Shown: piece by piece, positions 33,009-42,240 of the stretch
Numbering within the stretch: the first letter of the stretch is position 1
Layout of the letters: each line of letters opens with the position of its first letter
Assembly: GCA_017849435.1 (NCBI GenBank)
Contig: JAFIGY010000003.1
Location: 62,001-126,000, forward strand
Source: Chitinophaga niabensis
GTDB lineage: Bacteria > Bacteroidota > Bacteroidia > Chitinophagales > Chitinophagaceae
DNA length: 64,000 nt
Direction: 5' to 3'
Notes under the pieces: generated by a model
The model's database searches: none
Told to the model about the DNA's origin: nothing
The model's input: only the letters and a program-made list of their open reading frames with translations
Position numbers and translations under genes: made by a program

Positions 33009-36000
33009 ATGTCCATCACCAGTAAAAATATCTATCAGTACCTGCTGGCCACGGATGGTGTGAACCAGTCGCAACGCTCACAGGCCGCGCTGGATCCCGC
33101 CAATGTGAAGATAGACGGCCGCTCCGCTACGGACCTCCTGCAGTTCCTGGATGCGCTGGCGGTGCAGATCAGGTATTATGACAGGAACAATCTTCCGCAG
33201 GGCGACTGGCGCGCTTTTTTTGACCTTTTGCGGAATGTGATGTCGGAAGATGCGCTGAGAACTTTTCTCTCCGGGAAGAAGGATCTTTCCCCGCACCTGG
33301 CGTTGCTGCTCTCTTTCCTGAAGATCTACGCCATCGCAAAAGACGATCTGAATACGCTGACCAAAAAACGGCTGGATTATTATTATGAAGAAGCGCTGCG
33401 GCTGAAAAGAAGTGCTCCCACACCAGATCAGGTGCATGTGTTGTTTGAACTGAATAAGAATGCGAAGCCGGTGCTGATCAGGTCCGGTGTACAGCTGGAT
33501 GCCGGAAAAACCGCTTCCGGATTGCCTATGCGTTATGCCGTGGAGAATGAAACGGTGATCTCGCATGCGATGGTGGGCATGATCAGATCGAGCTACACAG
33601 ATATGAATGCAGTGGGCAGGCGGATCATTTTTAAAGCGGAAGACGCCACTAAAGTATGGAACAACACCCGCACCGCCTGGCGTCCCTTTGGTACGGCGCA
33701 ACTCGCGCTGCCACCGGAATCCCGGTCAATGACCCCCTCATCCCTCGGCTGGGCCGTAGCCTCGCCGACCCTCCTGCTCGCAGAAGGTAAACGCACTATC
33801 CGCCTGACCATCCAGTTACGTTCCTTCAAAGGCGTCACATCTCCCGAGCTCGTGCTCTCATCGATGCTGGACGTGTCTTTAACGGGAGAGAAAGGATGGA
33901 TCACGGATAACATCACATTGCAGGCGAAACTGACGCCGGGCGTGCTGGTACAGGATCCGGACAAGGAGAACCCCTTCACCCTGGAACTCTCCGCAGACCT
34001 CCCGGAATCTTCACCCGCCATCGTCCGTTATAATGAAAAGATACACCAGGCTGCATTCAAAACGCCCTGGCCGGTGATGCGCGTACTGCTGAAACCGGAG
34101 CGCTATATGATGGAAGTATTGGCTGGTTTCCGGGTGGAAAACGTAGGTGTTGAAGTGGAAGTGAAGGGCATGAAGCGGATCATCCTGCAAAATGATCAGG
34201 CAATGCAACCTGCGGATAAACCGGTGCTTCCCTTTGGCAGCACACCACTCGTGCGGAATAACCTGTACATCGGCAGCCAGGAAGCATTCAGCAAAACGCT
34301 TACTTCCGTGAATGTAACGCTGGAATGGCAGGATCCGCCGGAAAGTCTCGTGGATCAATATGCCAACTATGACAACAACAACATCTCGCAATCCCTCTTT
34401 GCTGTTGCAATGGACGTATTGCAGAACCGGAACTGGAATACACGGCTGGTGGCGAATGAAGCACTTTTCAATCCTTCCGGTACCGCGTTGCCGCAACAAG
34501 TGGGTGTGGACCGGTTCTCATTTGCCGTAAAAACGGCAGGAGCGGCGTTCTTGCGCGATCCCAACCTGGTGTTGCCCGGAAGTTTTGATAATACGGTCAA
34601 TCAGGGTTTCATCCGGCTGGTATTAAAAGGCCCCACCCGCAGCGATCTCGGGAATCTGCCGGTGGAAGCGCCATTTGAAGCATTCGGACATAAAACGTTC
34701 CCGTTCGTATATACGCAACAGGTGATATTGCTCAGCAAGTACAATAACGTTGGCCCCAAACCGGAACTGCCGAAACCGCCATACACACCGGTCTTGAAAT
34801 CCGTTCGGCTGGACTATACCGCGAAAGACATGTTCCGGCCGGATGATCCGAACGGCATTGATCAATATTTCATGCAGGATGTGTTTGGTCCCGGTGAAAC
34901 CATCAAAAGCGATACAGCTTTGCTGCTGCCGCCACAACCCGGCAAGGGCGCGTTATACATCGGATTACAGCATGCGGATGCGCCCCAAACGGTTTCTTTC
35001 CTCTTCCAGGTGGAAGAAGGAAGTGTGGAAGGCGATGCCCTCCTGCGCTCCGCCGATCTCCGCTGGAGTTACCTCGCGGGCAATCGCTGGCGGGACATTG
35101 CGCCGGCGGATGTACTCGAGGAAAGCACCGGTGGTTTTCAGAAACCCGGACTGATCCGCGTGAACATGGGCGCTGATGCCACCCTCGATCACAGCCTGAT
35201 GCCCAAAGACATGCGCTGGTTCCGGGTGAGTGTGGACAATAACCCGCAGGGCGCCGCCGCCATCAGCAGGATAGATACGCAGGCCATCCGCGCACAGCTG
35301 GTGTTGCCTGACGGACTGGCGAAGGCTTTCGAAGCGCATCTTTCCGCGCCGTTGCCATCGCAAACGATCAGTAAGCTGGTGCAGAAGATACCTTCTGTCA
35401 AAAAAGTGATGCAGCCTTTTCCCTCCTTCGGCGGCCACAATGCCGAAGCGGATGATGCTTTCTATCGCCGCGTAAGCGAAAGGCTGCGGCACAAACATCG
35501 CGCGGCCGCAGGCTGGGATTATGAACGCCTGTTACTGGAAGCTTTCCCGGAAATATATAAGGTAAAATGCCTGCCACACGCAGATACCGATCAATCCCTG
35601 CACCCTGGAGACGTGTGCCTGGTAGTGGTGCCCGACTGGCGTAAACGCCCTACCGGCGATCCTTTGCAGCCAAAGGTGAACCGGAACCGGCTGCGGGAGA
35701 TCAGCGACTTCATCAGCGGGAATTATGTATCCCCTTTCGTGAACGTACATGTCAGCAACCCGAGCTACGAAACCCTGCTGGTGGATTGTAAGGTGAATTT
35801 TCAACCGGGCTTCGATCCCGGATTCTATTCGATCGTGCTGAATGAAGAGATCAAGCGTTTCCTCAGCCCATGGGCCTATGAAGACGGTCAGGATATCGTA
35901 TTCGGTGGAAAGGTGTATGCTTCTGAGATACTGGCTTTCATCGAAGGCCGGGAATATGTGGATCACGTTACGGATTTCGGATTGTATCACCGCCACCAGG

Positions 36001-36290
36001 GGCAAAGCTTCCTGGGCGGAGGAATAGGAGATATGGAAATAGGACTGGATTTTATCGTGGGCGATACGCCGGAGCCCAGCATCGGCCCCGGAGGAAAAAC
36101 GATCAATGTGGACTTCATCGTGGGCATTCCGGTAGAAGTGGCCGCGGCCACGCGTCCGGACACGATACTGGTTTCAAACGATACGCACCGCATTGAAGCT
36201 ATGCAGGCCGGCAGCGCGATCTGCGTGGGCACCCAGCAGATCGGCATCGGGCAGATGATCATCGGACTTGATTTTGTACCCATTTCATAA
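33009..36290 (+). CDS. Baseplate J/gp6-like wedge protein (Pvc11-like)
   Basis: A 1093-aa baseplate protein. The N-terminal region is large and CIS-specific (DGRSATDLLQFLDALAVQ). The gp6/J-like part lies in the last 350 residues (FGGHNAEADDAFYRRVSERL, RHKHRAAAGWDYERLLLEAF, INVHVSNPSY-like and FLSPWAYEDGQDIVFGGKVY). It should form the ring that holds the sheath in the extended state. It is coupled to gp25 by a one-base gap. The final 80 residues contain an unusual Gly-rich tail (SFLGGGIGDMEIGLDFIVGD) with a repeated IGLDF motif. Confidence 0.93.
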   Translation: MSITSKNIYQYLLATDGVNQSQRSQAALDPANVKIDGRSATDLLQFLDALAVQIRYYDRNNLPQGDWRAFFDLLRNVMSEDALRTFLSGKKDLSPHLALLLSFLKIYAIAKDDLNTLTKKRLDYYYEEALRLKRSAPTPDQVHVLFELNKNAKPVLIRSGVQLDAGKTASGLPMRYAVENETVISHAMVGMIRSSYTDMNAVGRRIIFKAEDATKVWNNTRTAWRPFGTAQLALPPESRSMTPSSLGWAVASPTLLLAEGKRTIRLTIQLRSFKGVTSPELVLSSMLDVSLTGEKGWITDNITLQAKLTPGVLVQDPDKENPFTLELSADLPESSPAIVRYNEKIHQAAFKTPWPVMRVLLKPERYMMEVLAGFRVENVGVEVEVKGMKRIILQNDQAMQPADKPVLPFGSTPLVRNNLYIGSQEAFSKTLTSVNVTLEWQDPPESLVDQYANYDNNNISQSLFAVAMDVLQNRNWNTRLVANEALFNPSGTALPQQVGVDRFSFAVKTAGAAFLRDPNLVLPGSFDNTVNQGFIRLVLKGPTRSDLGNLPVEAPFEAFGHKTFPFVYTQQVILLSKYNNVGPKPELPKPPYTPVLKSVRLDYTAKDMFRPDDPNGIDQYFMQDVFGPGETIKSDTALLLPPQPGKGALYIGLQHADAPQTVSFLFQVEEGSVEGDALLRSADLRWSYLAGNRWRDIAPADVLEESTGGFQKPGLIRVNMGADATLDHSLMPKDMRWFRVSVDNNPQGAAAISRIDTQAIRAQLVLPDGLAKAFEAHLSAPLPSQTISKLVQKIPSVKKVMQPFPSFGGHNAEADDAFYRRVSERLRHKHRAAAGWDYERLLLEAFPEIYKVKCLPHADTDQSLHPGDVCLVVVPDWRKRPTGDPLQPKVNRNRLREISDFISGNYVSPFVNVHVSNPSYETLLVDCKVNFQPGFDPGFYSIVLNEEIKRFLSPWAYEDGQDIVFGGKVYASEILAFIEGREYVDHVTDFGLYHRHQGQSFLGGGIGDMEIGLDFIVGDTPEPSIGPGGKTINVDFIVGIPVEVAAATRPDTILVSNDTHRIEAMQAGSAICVGTQQIGIGQMIIGLDFVPIS

Positions 36291-36309
36291 TTGCTAAAAA
36301 ATTTCAATC

Positions 36310-37341
36310 ATGCCAGAACGTAGCAAATCTTATTTAAAACAGCAGTTCAGAGACGGCGAACGTCCAACTGGCGCGGACTTTGGCGACCTGGTCGATTCAT
36401 TTGTCACCAAAATAGATGATTCGGTGAATGTGGATAGCAACAATAACCTGAATATCCCCGGCGGTGTAAACCTTGGCAATCCCGCTACCGGCGTACCTGG
36501 CACCATCCGTTTCAACAGCGGGAATGTACAGGTGTATGACGGCGGTACATTCAAGAACGTAGGCGGAAGCGCCGGCGCTTTCCTGCCGGTAGCCGGTGGC
36601 CCCAATGTAGCCTTCGGTGGCGGTAACGTAGGTATCGGAACTTTCGTGGCCGCGCCTACATTCAAACTGGAAGTGGACCTCGGCAATAACGTGGGCCCGG
36701 GTGACCGCGCCAAATTTGGCAATGCGGTAGTAGCCAATGGTAACGGTGCTTTTGCCACATCGGCCCAGTTCAGTCATACGGATCATAGTCCGGGCAACAC
36801 CAACTTCGCGCTGCGTCAAAGCCCTGCCGGCGATGTGATGCTCAATGCGCCCAACGGTCAGCCTATCGCCATTACGCACAGCCGCACCAACACCCGGTTG
36901 TTCATCTCACCCACCGGTCCGGTGGTAGTAGGGAACAACGCCACGCTGCCCGGCGCTACGGCCAGTCACCTGTTACAAGTGAACGGCGATGCCGGTAAAA
37001 CGCTGAACGGGAATGTGTGGACGGTACTTTCTGACGTACGCTACAAGAAGGATGTGAAGGGTTTTGATGATGGACTGGATAAGCTGATGCAGGTGCGGCC
37101 TGTTCGTTTCAAGTACACCCATTTACCGAATATACCTGCTGATCATGAAGAGGTAGGGATCATCGGGCAGGAGATGCAACAGGTGTTCCCGTATATGATC
37201 TCCGGAGAAGAAAAGAAAGATGAAGTGTTGATGTACAACGGCAATGCGCTCACTTACGTGATGGTGAACGCCATTCAGGAGCTGGCACAGCGGGTGAAGG
37301 AACTGGAAGCCCGGCTGGAAGCAGCTCATCAAAAGCATTAA
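36310..37341 (+). CDS. Short tail-fibre protein with S74 chaperone domain
   Basis: A 343-aa fibre-like protein. The N-terminus (RSKSYLKQQFRDGERPTGAD, FGDLVDSFVTKIDDSV) probably attaches to the baseplate; a Gly/Asn-rich beta stalk follows (about 45-230). The C-terminal 110 residues are an intramolecular chaperone auto-processing (peptidase S74) domain with the Ser in SDVRYKKDVKGFDDG and a coiled coil at the end (ELAQRVKELEARLE). Such domains trimerise fibres and often cleave themselves off. It lies between the two large baseplate genes, and may be the only receptor-binding fibre here. Confidence 0.9.
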   Translation: MPERSKSYLKQQFRDGERPTGADFGDLVDSFVTKIDDSVNVDSNNNLNIPGGVNLGNPATGVPGTIRFNSGNVQVYDGGTFKNVGGSAGAFLPVAGGPNVAFGGGNVGIGTFVAAPTFKLEVDLGNNVGPGDRAKFGNAVVANGNGAFATSAQFSHTDHSPGNTNFALRQSPAGDVMLNAPNGQPIAITHSRTNTRLFISPTGPVVVGNNATLPGATASHLLQVNGDAGKTLNGNVWTVLSDVRYKKDVKGFDDGLDKLMQVRPVRFKYTHLPNIPADHEEVGIIGQEMQQVFPYMISGEEKKDEVLMYNGNALTYVMVNAIQELAQRVKELEARLEAAHQKH

Positions 37342-37345
37342 ACTC

Positions 37346-40300
37346 ATGGATCAGGCTACCCCGATCATTGTTGCCCCGCCGGCCATGAAAAGCCAGGATT
37401 TTGCCTTCCTCCGCGAGGAAGGGATGAAGCTCCTGCGTGCCGTGGCGTCCGAAAGCTGGACGGATCATAACCTCCATGATCCCGGCATCACCCTGCTGGA
37501 AGCCTTCTGTTATGCGATCACGGAAATGGGCCTGCGCAGCGGGATGGATATGCGCGATCTCATTGCGAGCGACATTTCCGGGCGGCAACAGGACCTCTAC
37601 ACCGCCGCGGAGATATTGCCCGTATCGCCCATCACCCTGCGCGATTTCAGGAAAGTGCTCGTGGATCATCCACTGGTGCAGAATGCATGGCTCTTTCCAC
37701 TGAATACCGATCCGCGCGGAAGATTGAGTGTATTACTGGAATTTGAGAATGCTGACCTGAACAGCAATACTTTCAGCATTATCGTTCACCCGTTGGCGTT
37801 AGGCAATGACTACAATGTGGATATTGCTTTCCCATATTGGGATGATGCGGATGCACAGCCCTTCAGTGAGAAAGTGACTTTCACCGGCATTACTTTTGAT
37901 ATGAGCTCCGGCAGCCAATGGAATCTCATCGAGGGCAGTGATGCGTATTTCGCCCGTATCAATGTAAGTTACCAGCCGCCTGTCGGACCACCGGCGGTGA
38001 AGCTTTTGTGGGTAGTGGCGCAGGTGACCACGCCGATGAACAATCCACTTACGGCATTACCGCTCATCCTTCCGGAACTGAGCGCAAAGTTGACGTCCCT
38101 TGTAGATAATAGTCCAACCGATCTCGCACTGGTACACCGTTTCAATCAACGTGTGCAGGATGCTAACAATGCCATGCGCATCGTGCGGCGTTACCTGAAG
38201 GATTACCGGAACCTGTGTGAAGATTTTTACGATTACAAAGCCGTTCGCCTGCAGGAGATTGCCGTGTCCGCTATCGTGGATGTGAATCCCGGTGTGGTGT
38301 TGGAAGATCTGCTGGCGGATATTTTTTTTAGTATCGACAGATTTGTGGCACCTGTCAATCATTTCAGCAGCCTCAGTCATCTCCTGTCAGCACACACGCC
38401 CGACGAGATATTTGAGGGCCCGTCTATGGATGCGGGTTTTTTGCAGGATGGCTCCCTCAGCACCACGAACCTTCCGGACGTGCTATACACTTCAGACATG
38501 CTGCGCCTGATCCTTCAGCAAAGGGATCAGCGCGGGACTGATATCATTCAGCGCGAGGATGTAAGCGCCCGCAACATTGCGGCGGTGCGCAATCTCAGCC
38601 TTGCCAATTATCTTGATAACCGCCCCGTTACCTCCAATGCCCGCGACTGCCTGCATCTTGTGGAAAGCCAGCGGCATATTCCGCGCCTGAGCCTTACCAA
38701 ATCCCGGATCATCTTCTTCCGCAACGGGGTGGAAGTAGCATATGATCTGCAGCGCGTGATCCGCCTCGTGGAGGAAAAGAAAGCGGCGCAACAGCTGCTG
38801 GAGGCCACCAGCTTTGAAGATATTCCACTCCCCGTTGGAACGCCTTATGCTACGAACGATTATTATCCTTTGCAAAATGATCTCCCGCTCGTATATGGAA
38901 CAGGGGAGGCCGGTCTTCCCGAAACCGCTTCCGAAGAGCGGAAGGCGCTGGCCTTGCAGCTGAAAGGATATCTTTTCTTCTTCGAGCAGTTGACGGCAGG
39001 ACTGGCGGGCCAGTTATCCCATATCAATTCTTTTTTCTCTTCCGATCCCGATCTGGAGCAAACGCTTTTCCAGCCCGCGTTATATCAATTACCGCAAGTA
39101 GAAAAACTGCTCAGAAGTTTTGACCCGCTTACCACCAGCTGGGAAGATTTTCAGAAAGACGCAGGCAATGGATATGTTACCGCTCTCCTGCAATCCGGGG
39201 AAAGCCGCGAGCAGTTCCTTGCACGCCGCAACCGTGTGCTGAATCATTTGCTGGCCGTTTTCGGAGAAGATATGTACGATGTGGCGGCGCTTGCCTATCA
39301 CAAAGCCTCTATCGTAGCCGGAAGCAGCGCGATGCCATTGAATACACTGCTCCAAAAGCAGGCCGCACAGCGCAATACAGCATCCCGGCAACTCATCAGA
39401 ACCAAATCCGCATTCCTTCGCGATCTTCCGGCATTGAACCGGGACCGGGCGCAGGCATACGGTCATCCGCTCTGGAGAACGGACCGGCTGCTCCGCACAC
39501 AATCCACTCCCGCAGGATTCTCCTGGGAGATCGATGATGCGGACGGAACGCCCTTGCTGCGCAGCGTCGCTCTATCGGCTACGCTCGCCATTTGCCGGAG
39601 GCTGGCGGCAGAGGTGTTGTCACTTGCCACCGTTGCCGGAAATTATGGAACACGCCCTGATGGCCCTGATCTGCGGCTGATCATCAAACGCACTCCGGCG
39701 GATACGACGGCCATCGCGGAAAGCGTTGCCGTGTTTGCATCCCCGGCACTCGCCGCTACCGGCATTACCAATACCGCCCAAATGATCATCCAGCTATGGA
39801 GCAGCTTTGCGCTGACGCCGCTGGAAGAAAGACTGTATCACATGCTGGGCATTGCCATGAAGGAAAGAAGGAGTATGGTGCACAATGCCGCGGATTACTT
39901 CGAGATATTCAATCAACCGCCCAATCCCCCCTTCCGTAAGCGTTTCAGAATGTGGGAACGCCCGCTCTTCACCGGGAACGAATTACTCACGGGCCAGGTG
40001 GATTATACGGCAGCCACGGATCCGCTGGCGGTGGCCGCAGCGCAGGCAGGGATCCAAACGGTGATCAGTCGTGGTGCGGACATCACGAATTACGTGATAC
40101 AAAACCCCGCCCCCAACACTTACCAGGTTATGCTGCCGGATGCAGACGGCACTTTGCTGGCCCGCGCGCCGCTCAACTACGCCACGCCCGCTTTGGCGAA
40201 AGAGGCGTTGCAGAACATCTGGCAGCACATTTTCCGGTTGTTCAGCATGCAGGGCTTTTACATCATGGAACATCTGTTGTTGTTCCCCGTCACTACCGGG

Positions 40301-40699
40301 GGAACAGCCTTGAATATGACCGAAACCCCTAACCCCTACGCATTCCAGATCAGCTTCGTGTTCCCGTCCGGATACGCACGCGATTTTTCTGTGGCCGGAA
40401 GTCCGAAGCAACCGGTGCAGCCCGAAGGGTGGAGGGATATGGAATTCAGGAAACATGCGGAGAACCAGGTAAGAAAAGCCTGTCCCGCGCATATCATGCC
40501 AAGGATATTCTGGGTGGATGCCTCACTGCCGGGAACACCGGTAGCTGCAGGAGATCCGAGCTTCAACAACTTTGAGATACGGTACCGCAACTGGCTTTCC
40601 GCTTACCTCACGGATGAACCGGCGGAAGCCGTAATCGCGCCATTGAGGAGCGCATTGGCCCTGGTATTGAAAAATATGTATACTGCTTTGGGAAGCTGA
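37346..40699 (+). CDS. Baseplate protein Pvc12-like
   Basis: A 1117-aa protein of the Pvc12/Afp12 type. The N-terminal region carries SWTDHNLHDPGITLLEAFCY, the gp6/J-like LHDPGITLLE core found in eCIS wedge proteins, followed by PVSPITLRDFRKVLVDHPLV. The rest is long and mainly helical, with a GYLFFFEQLTAGLAGQL segment often seen in these proteins. It should form the outer baseplate wedge with the Pvc11-like protein. The tape-measure gene begins two bases after its stop. Confidence 0.9.
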   Translation: MDQATPIIVAPPAMKSQDFAFLREEGMKLLRAVASESWTDHNLHDPGITLLEAFCYAITEMGLRSGMDMRDLIASDISGRQQDLYTAAEILPVSPITLRDFRKVLVDHPLVQNAWLFPLNTDPRGRLSVLLEFENADLNSNTFSIIVHPLALGNDYNVDIAFPYWDDADAQPFSEKVTFTGITFDMSSGSQWNLIEGSDAYFARINVSYQPPVGPPAVKLLWVVAQVTTPMNNPLTALPLILPELSAKLTSLVDNSPTDLALVHRFNQRVQDANNAMRIVRRYLKDYRNLCEDFYDYKAVRLQEIAVSAIVDVNPGVVLEDLLADIFFSIDRFVAPVNHFSSLSHLLSAHTPDEIFEGPSMDAGFLQDGSLSTTNLPDVLYTSDMLRLILQQRDQRGTDIIQREDVSARNIAAVRNLSLANYLDNRPVTSNARDCLHLVESQRHIPRLSLTKSRIIFFRNGVEVAYDLQRVIRLVEEKKAAQQLLEATSFEDIPLPVGTPYATNDYYPLQNDLPLVYGTGEAGLPETASEERKALALQLKGYLFFFEQLTAGLAGQLSHINSFFSSDPDLEQTLFQPALYQLPQVEKLLRSFDPLTTSWEDFQKDAGNGYVTALLQSGESREQFLARRNRVLNHLLAVFGEDMYDVAALAYHKASIVAGSSAMPLNTLLQKQAAQRNTASRQLIRTKSAFLRDLPALNRDRAQAYGHPLWRTDRLLRTQSTPAGFSWEIDDADGTPLLRSVALSATLAICRRLAAEVLSLATVAGNYGTRPDGPDLRLIIKRTPADTTAIAESVAVFASPALAATGITNTAQMIIQLWSSFALTPLEERLYHMLGIAMKERRSMVHNAADYFEIFNQPPNPPFRKRFRMWERPLFTGNELLTGQVDYTAATDPLAVAAAQAGIQTVISRGADITNYVIQNPAPNTYQVMLPDADGTLLARAPLNYATPALAKEALQNIWQHIFRLFSMQGFYIMEHLLLFPVTTGGTALNMTETPNPYAFQISFVFPSGYARDFSVAGSPKQPVQPEGWRDMEFRKHAENQVRKACPAHIMPRIFWVDASLPGTPVAAGDPSFNNFEIRYRNWLSAYLTDEPAEAVIAPLRSALALVLKNMYTALGS

Positions 40700-40700
40700 C

Positions 40701-42221
40701 ATGCAGGATAAAGATACACATATCATCCAGCGACAAGTGTTCGAGCTGAACGTATCCGGCCCGGGAACCGGGTTTGCGTGGGAGCAGCATGCGGCGGAAT
40801 ATCTCCATCGGATCATTCAGCCGTGTATACAGGCCAGTTTCGATGCGCTGCCTTTGCAGGGGCAGCATTTGGTGATAGACAGGCTGGAGATTGACCTGGG
40901 AGTTTTTGGGCCGGGGAAGTTTGAAAAAGACGCGCCTGCGAAACTGCGGGAGATGCTGGGGAAATTGTTGCAGCAGTACGCTGTTACGCCGTTGCCTGAT
41001 AACGTGGATGCATACACGTCGTCTCCCGTTGTACAAAAACTTTCCGAAGCACAGGCTGCGCACCAGGTATTGCTCAGCTTCCTCACGTTGGGGCGCTTCC
41101 CCTGGTGGCACAAAATGCATGGCCGCCCGCAGTACCTCGACGAACTTTTTAGTATTTCTCAAATACAATCACTGCACGACCATGGAAAGCACAAGCTGAA
41201 AGAAACCCTGCAAGCCTCGCAGGCTGCAAGGCTGCGATTGAGCAATCATTTCAGCGCAGCATGGATCAGCAGCTGCCTTCAATTGCTGGAAATGAAAGGA
41301 GAAGAGGGCCGCCGGCAATGGGATGTATTGTCGCCGGCGCTGGCATCTTTCCCGAGCCTGCAACCTCTCTTCCATCAACATTTCTGGACGATGTGGATGG
41401 AGTCTTCCGGCAGCCTGCATCTGCCCTTATTGCTGGAGCGGACCGCCGGCGGATTCAACACGGTGACCGTTGAACTGGCGGATATCATTCTCCGGACGGA
41501 ACAATGCGGGCATATGCATGCAGCATTGCAAACATACCTCTCCGCGAAGCATACGGCAGCGGAAACAACCCCTGCTGCAAACAGTACAGATGAAATGACG
41601 CTGAAAGAGGAGAGGAAGACGATACCTCCGGAGATTGAAATGAAAGAAATATCGGCCGTCATTGCAGAGCAATCCTTATCGAAGACAGGCATGGCAAAGA
41701 AACCGGAGGGAGAAGGACAACCATCGATTTTCGTAGAGGCGGCGGGGTTAGTGATCCTGCACCCGTTCCTGCCAGAACTTTTTCGCATGGCAGGCTTGTG
41801 GGAGAAGGAAGGGTGGCATGATCCCGGAAGTCCTTTGAGAGCCTTACAGTTATTATCATGGCTGGCTTTCGGGGAAACCGGCCTGCATGAATACCGGCTT
41901 GTTTTTCTGAAAATGCTGGCCGGTCTTGACGCTGAAACCCCTATCCCTGCCGTTCCCCCGCTCACCGATGTGGAAACCTCTGCCTGCCGCGAGTTGCTGG
42001 AAGCAGTGATCAGGCACTGGAGTGTTTTGCGTAACACCAGCCCCGAAGGCTTGCAGGAGGGCTTCCTGCAACGGGAAGGCAAACTCTCGTCAGGTGAAGG
42101 GAACGACCTGTTGCAGGTGGAGCCGAAGGCACAGGACGTACTGCTGTCGCATCTGCCATGGGGATACGGTGTTGTGAAACTGCCCTGGATGAAGCAGATG
42201 CTGCACGTAACATGGATCTAA
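40701..42221 (+). CDS. CIS tape measure protein (Pvc14-like)
   Basis: A 506-aa protein of the contractile injection system tape-measure family. The N-terminal HIIQRQVFELNVSGPGTGFA, HLVIDRLEIDLGVFGPG and the C-terminal AGLVILHPFLPELFRMAG, PWGYGVVKLPWMK are its conserved parts. A low-complexity charged linker (about 290-340) separates them. In eCIS this protein sets tube length and probably lies in the tube lumen. A two-base gap couples it to Pvc12. It is the last of the unbroken structural block; the membrane VWA gene follows after 19 bases. Confidence 0.88.
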   Translation: MQDKDTHIIQRQVFELNVSGPGTGFAWEQHAAEYLHRIIQPCIQASFDALPLQGQHLVIDRLEIDLGVFGPGKFEKDAPAKLREMLGKLLQQYAVTPLPDNVDAYTSSPVVQKLSEAQAAHQVLLSFLTLGRFPWWHKMHGRPQYLDELFSISQIQSLHDHGKHKLKETLQASQAARLRLSNHFSAAWISSCLQLLEMKGEEGRRQWDVLSPALASFPSLQPLFHQHFWTMWMESSGSLHLPLLLERTAGGFNTVTVELADIILRTEQCGHMHAALQTYLSAKHTAAETTPAANSTDEMTLKEERKTIPPEIEMKEISAVIAEQSLSKTGMAKKPEGEGQPSIFVEAAGLVILHPFLPELFRMAGLWEKEGWHDPGSPLRALQLLSWLAFGETGLHEYRLVFLKMLAGLDAETPIPAVPPLTDVETSACRELLEAVIRHWSVLRNTSPEGLQEGFLQREGKLSSGEGNDLLQVEPKAQDVLLSHLPWGYGVVKLPWMKQMLHVTWI

Positions 42222-42240
42222 AAAAACAAAACCTAATATC

